Origin: Betaproteobacteria bacterium | GTDB lineage: Bacteria; Pseudomonadota; Gammaproteobacteria; Burkholderiales; SG8-41 | DNA length: 6,530 nucleotides | Reading direction: 5' to 3' | Assembly (NCBI GenBank): GCA_021300125.1 | Contig: JAJTHX010000033.1 | Coordinates: 1-6,530 of the forward strand | Shown here: positions 5,858 to 6,530 of the stretch, one piece after another | Position numbering within the stretch: the first letter of the stretch is position 1 | Layout of the letters: each line of letters starts with the position of its first letter | Made by a program: the position numbers and the translations under genes | Notes under the pieces: generated by a model | Seen by the model: only the letters and a program-made list of their open reading frames with translations | The model's database searches: none | Told to the model about the DNA's origin: nothing

Positions 5858-6530
5858 TCACCGGGTTTTGGCATAGGCCCCGGCGCTGCCCCCGGCGAGC
5901 TTGCCGAACACCGCGCCCGAGGTGAGGCCGGTGCCGCCGGGGTAGTTGTGATAAAACAATCCGCCCACCATCTCGCCGGCGGCGTACAGCCCGGCGATGG
6001 GCTGGCCCGCGGTGTCCTCCACGTTGGCCTCGCTGTTGACCTTGACGCCGCCAAAGGTGAAGGTGATGCCGCAGGTCACCGCATAGGCCTCGAAGGGCGG
6101 CTGCTCGATGGTCAGCGCCCAGTTTGACTTGTTGACGCGCAGGCCCTCGGTGCGGCGGCCATCCTTCACCGTCAGGTTGAACGGAATGTCGGTGCGCACG
6201 GCCTTGTTGTAGGACTTGATCTCGCGCAGGCAGTTCTCGGCGTTGACGCCCTCAAGCTTGCGCACCAGTTCCTCCAGCGTGTCGGCGCGCACCTTGGTGA
6301 CCTGCTTGATGCGGTATTCGTCGCGCAGCATCGGGATCGACTGCGCGTCGAAGACCTGCCACGCGAACATGCCGGGCTGGGCCATGATCACCGCGCCGTA
6401 CTTGGCGTAGGTGTAGTTGCGGATGTCGGCGCCCTCGTCGACGAAACGTTCGCCGTTGGCATTGACCATGATGCCGATCGGATAACTGTGTTTCTGGAAG
6501 TTGTCGCCGACGGCGAGGTCGCCGAAGGCC
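5858..6530 (-). CDS. FAD-dependent oxidoreductase, tricarballylate dehydrogenase (TcuA)-like, 5'-truncated
   Basis: C-terminal half of a flavoprotein of the fumarate reductase/succinate dehydrogenase FAD-binding superfamily. The frame is open to the right edge (AFGDLAVGDNFQKHSYPIGI precedes Met 6469), so 223 residues are visible; TcuA has about 465. Visible residues: VNANGERFVDEGAD at 22-35 and NYTYAKYG at 38-45, both typical of this group; capping-domain segment about 60-135; GITFTFGGVKV at 154-164; GLYAAGEMVGG at 180-190, the late FAD-contact motif; NYPGGTGLTSGAVFG at 195-209. The last three read like TcuA, which oxidises tricarballylate to cis-aconitate with FAD and needs the partner TcuB for reoxidation. 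No tcuB is seen downstream. The fumarate-reductase His and Arg motifs (HTMGG, NRLGG) are replaced by FTFGG and NYPGG, so a C4-dicarboxylate reductase is unlikely. The N-terminal Rossmann GxGxxG and any Tat signal are outside the window. Substrate uncertain. Confidence 0.85.
   Translation of the reverse strand, partial: AFGDLAVGDNFQKHSYPIGIMVNANGERFVDEGADIRNYTYAKYGAVIMAQPGMFAWQVFDAQSIPMLRDEYRIKQVTKVRADTLEELVRKLEGVNAENCLREIKSYNKAVRTDIPFNLTVKDGRRTEGLRVNKSNWALTIEQPPFEAYAVTCGITFTFGGVKVNSEANVEDTAGQPIAGLYAAGEMVGGLFYHNYPGGTGLTSGAVFGKLAGGSAGAYAKTR

Noticed and set aside
5422..6127. Two overlapping + strand open frames (5422-5925 and 5699-6127) over the aldolase and flavoprotein
   Set aside because: Antisense to two well-supported genes, without motifs or plausible starts.
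6467..6469. ATG as the start of the flavoprotein gene
   Set aside because: The frame stays open to the right edge with family-like sequence (KHSYPIGI before MVNANGERF), and the FAD-binding Rossmann motif is still missing, so this Met is internal.

Overview
This 6.5 kb window is ordinary, gene-dense chromosomal DNA from a GC-rich bacterium. The AlaRS, AlgC-type mutase and YheT-type hydrolase all read as proteobacterial, most likely betaproteobacterial. The taxonomic call is inferred from protein flavour and base composition, since there is no rRNA or other marker. There are six coding regions, two of them cut by the window edges. I see no tRNA, rRNA, insertion sequence, CRISPR array, phage gene or attachment site.

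Layout: the left third, on the + strand, holds the 3' five-sixths of alaS (alanyl-tRNA synthetase). It is followed, with a one-base TGATG overlap, by a small exported protein of unknown function. That + strand unit runs head-on into a - strand gene, and the two stop codons abut with no base between them (2503-2508).

Everything to the right is on the - strand. Read in transcription order from the right edge, it holds: a flavoprotein resembling tricarballylate dehydrogenase TcuA (N-terminal half outside the window); a class II aldolase/adducin family protein with a good Shine-Dalgarno; a strong intrinsic terminator with a UUCG tetraloop; a YheT-family alpha/beta hydrolase; and a phosphomannomutase/phosphoglucomutase of the AlgC type. 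The terminator splits this strand into two probable transcription units, flavoprotein-aldolase and hydrolase-mutase. A 40-base stretch that is 90% A+T lies before the mutase and contains a perfect TATAAT, so the mutase may also have its own promoter.

Functionally, alaS, the mutase (hexose phosphates for surface polysaccharide) and the YheT hydrolase look like housekeeping genes. The flavoprotein-aldolase pair looks like part of a carboxylate catabolic or detoxification step whose substrate cannot be named from sequence. I found no clear undescribed system. The points most worth a second look are the flavoprotein-aldolase pairing with its altered active-site residues, the small alaS-coupled exported protein, and the AT-rich leader lacking a Shine-Dalgarno in front of the mutase.
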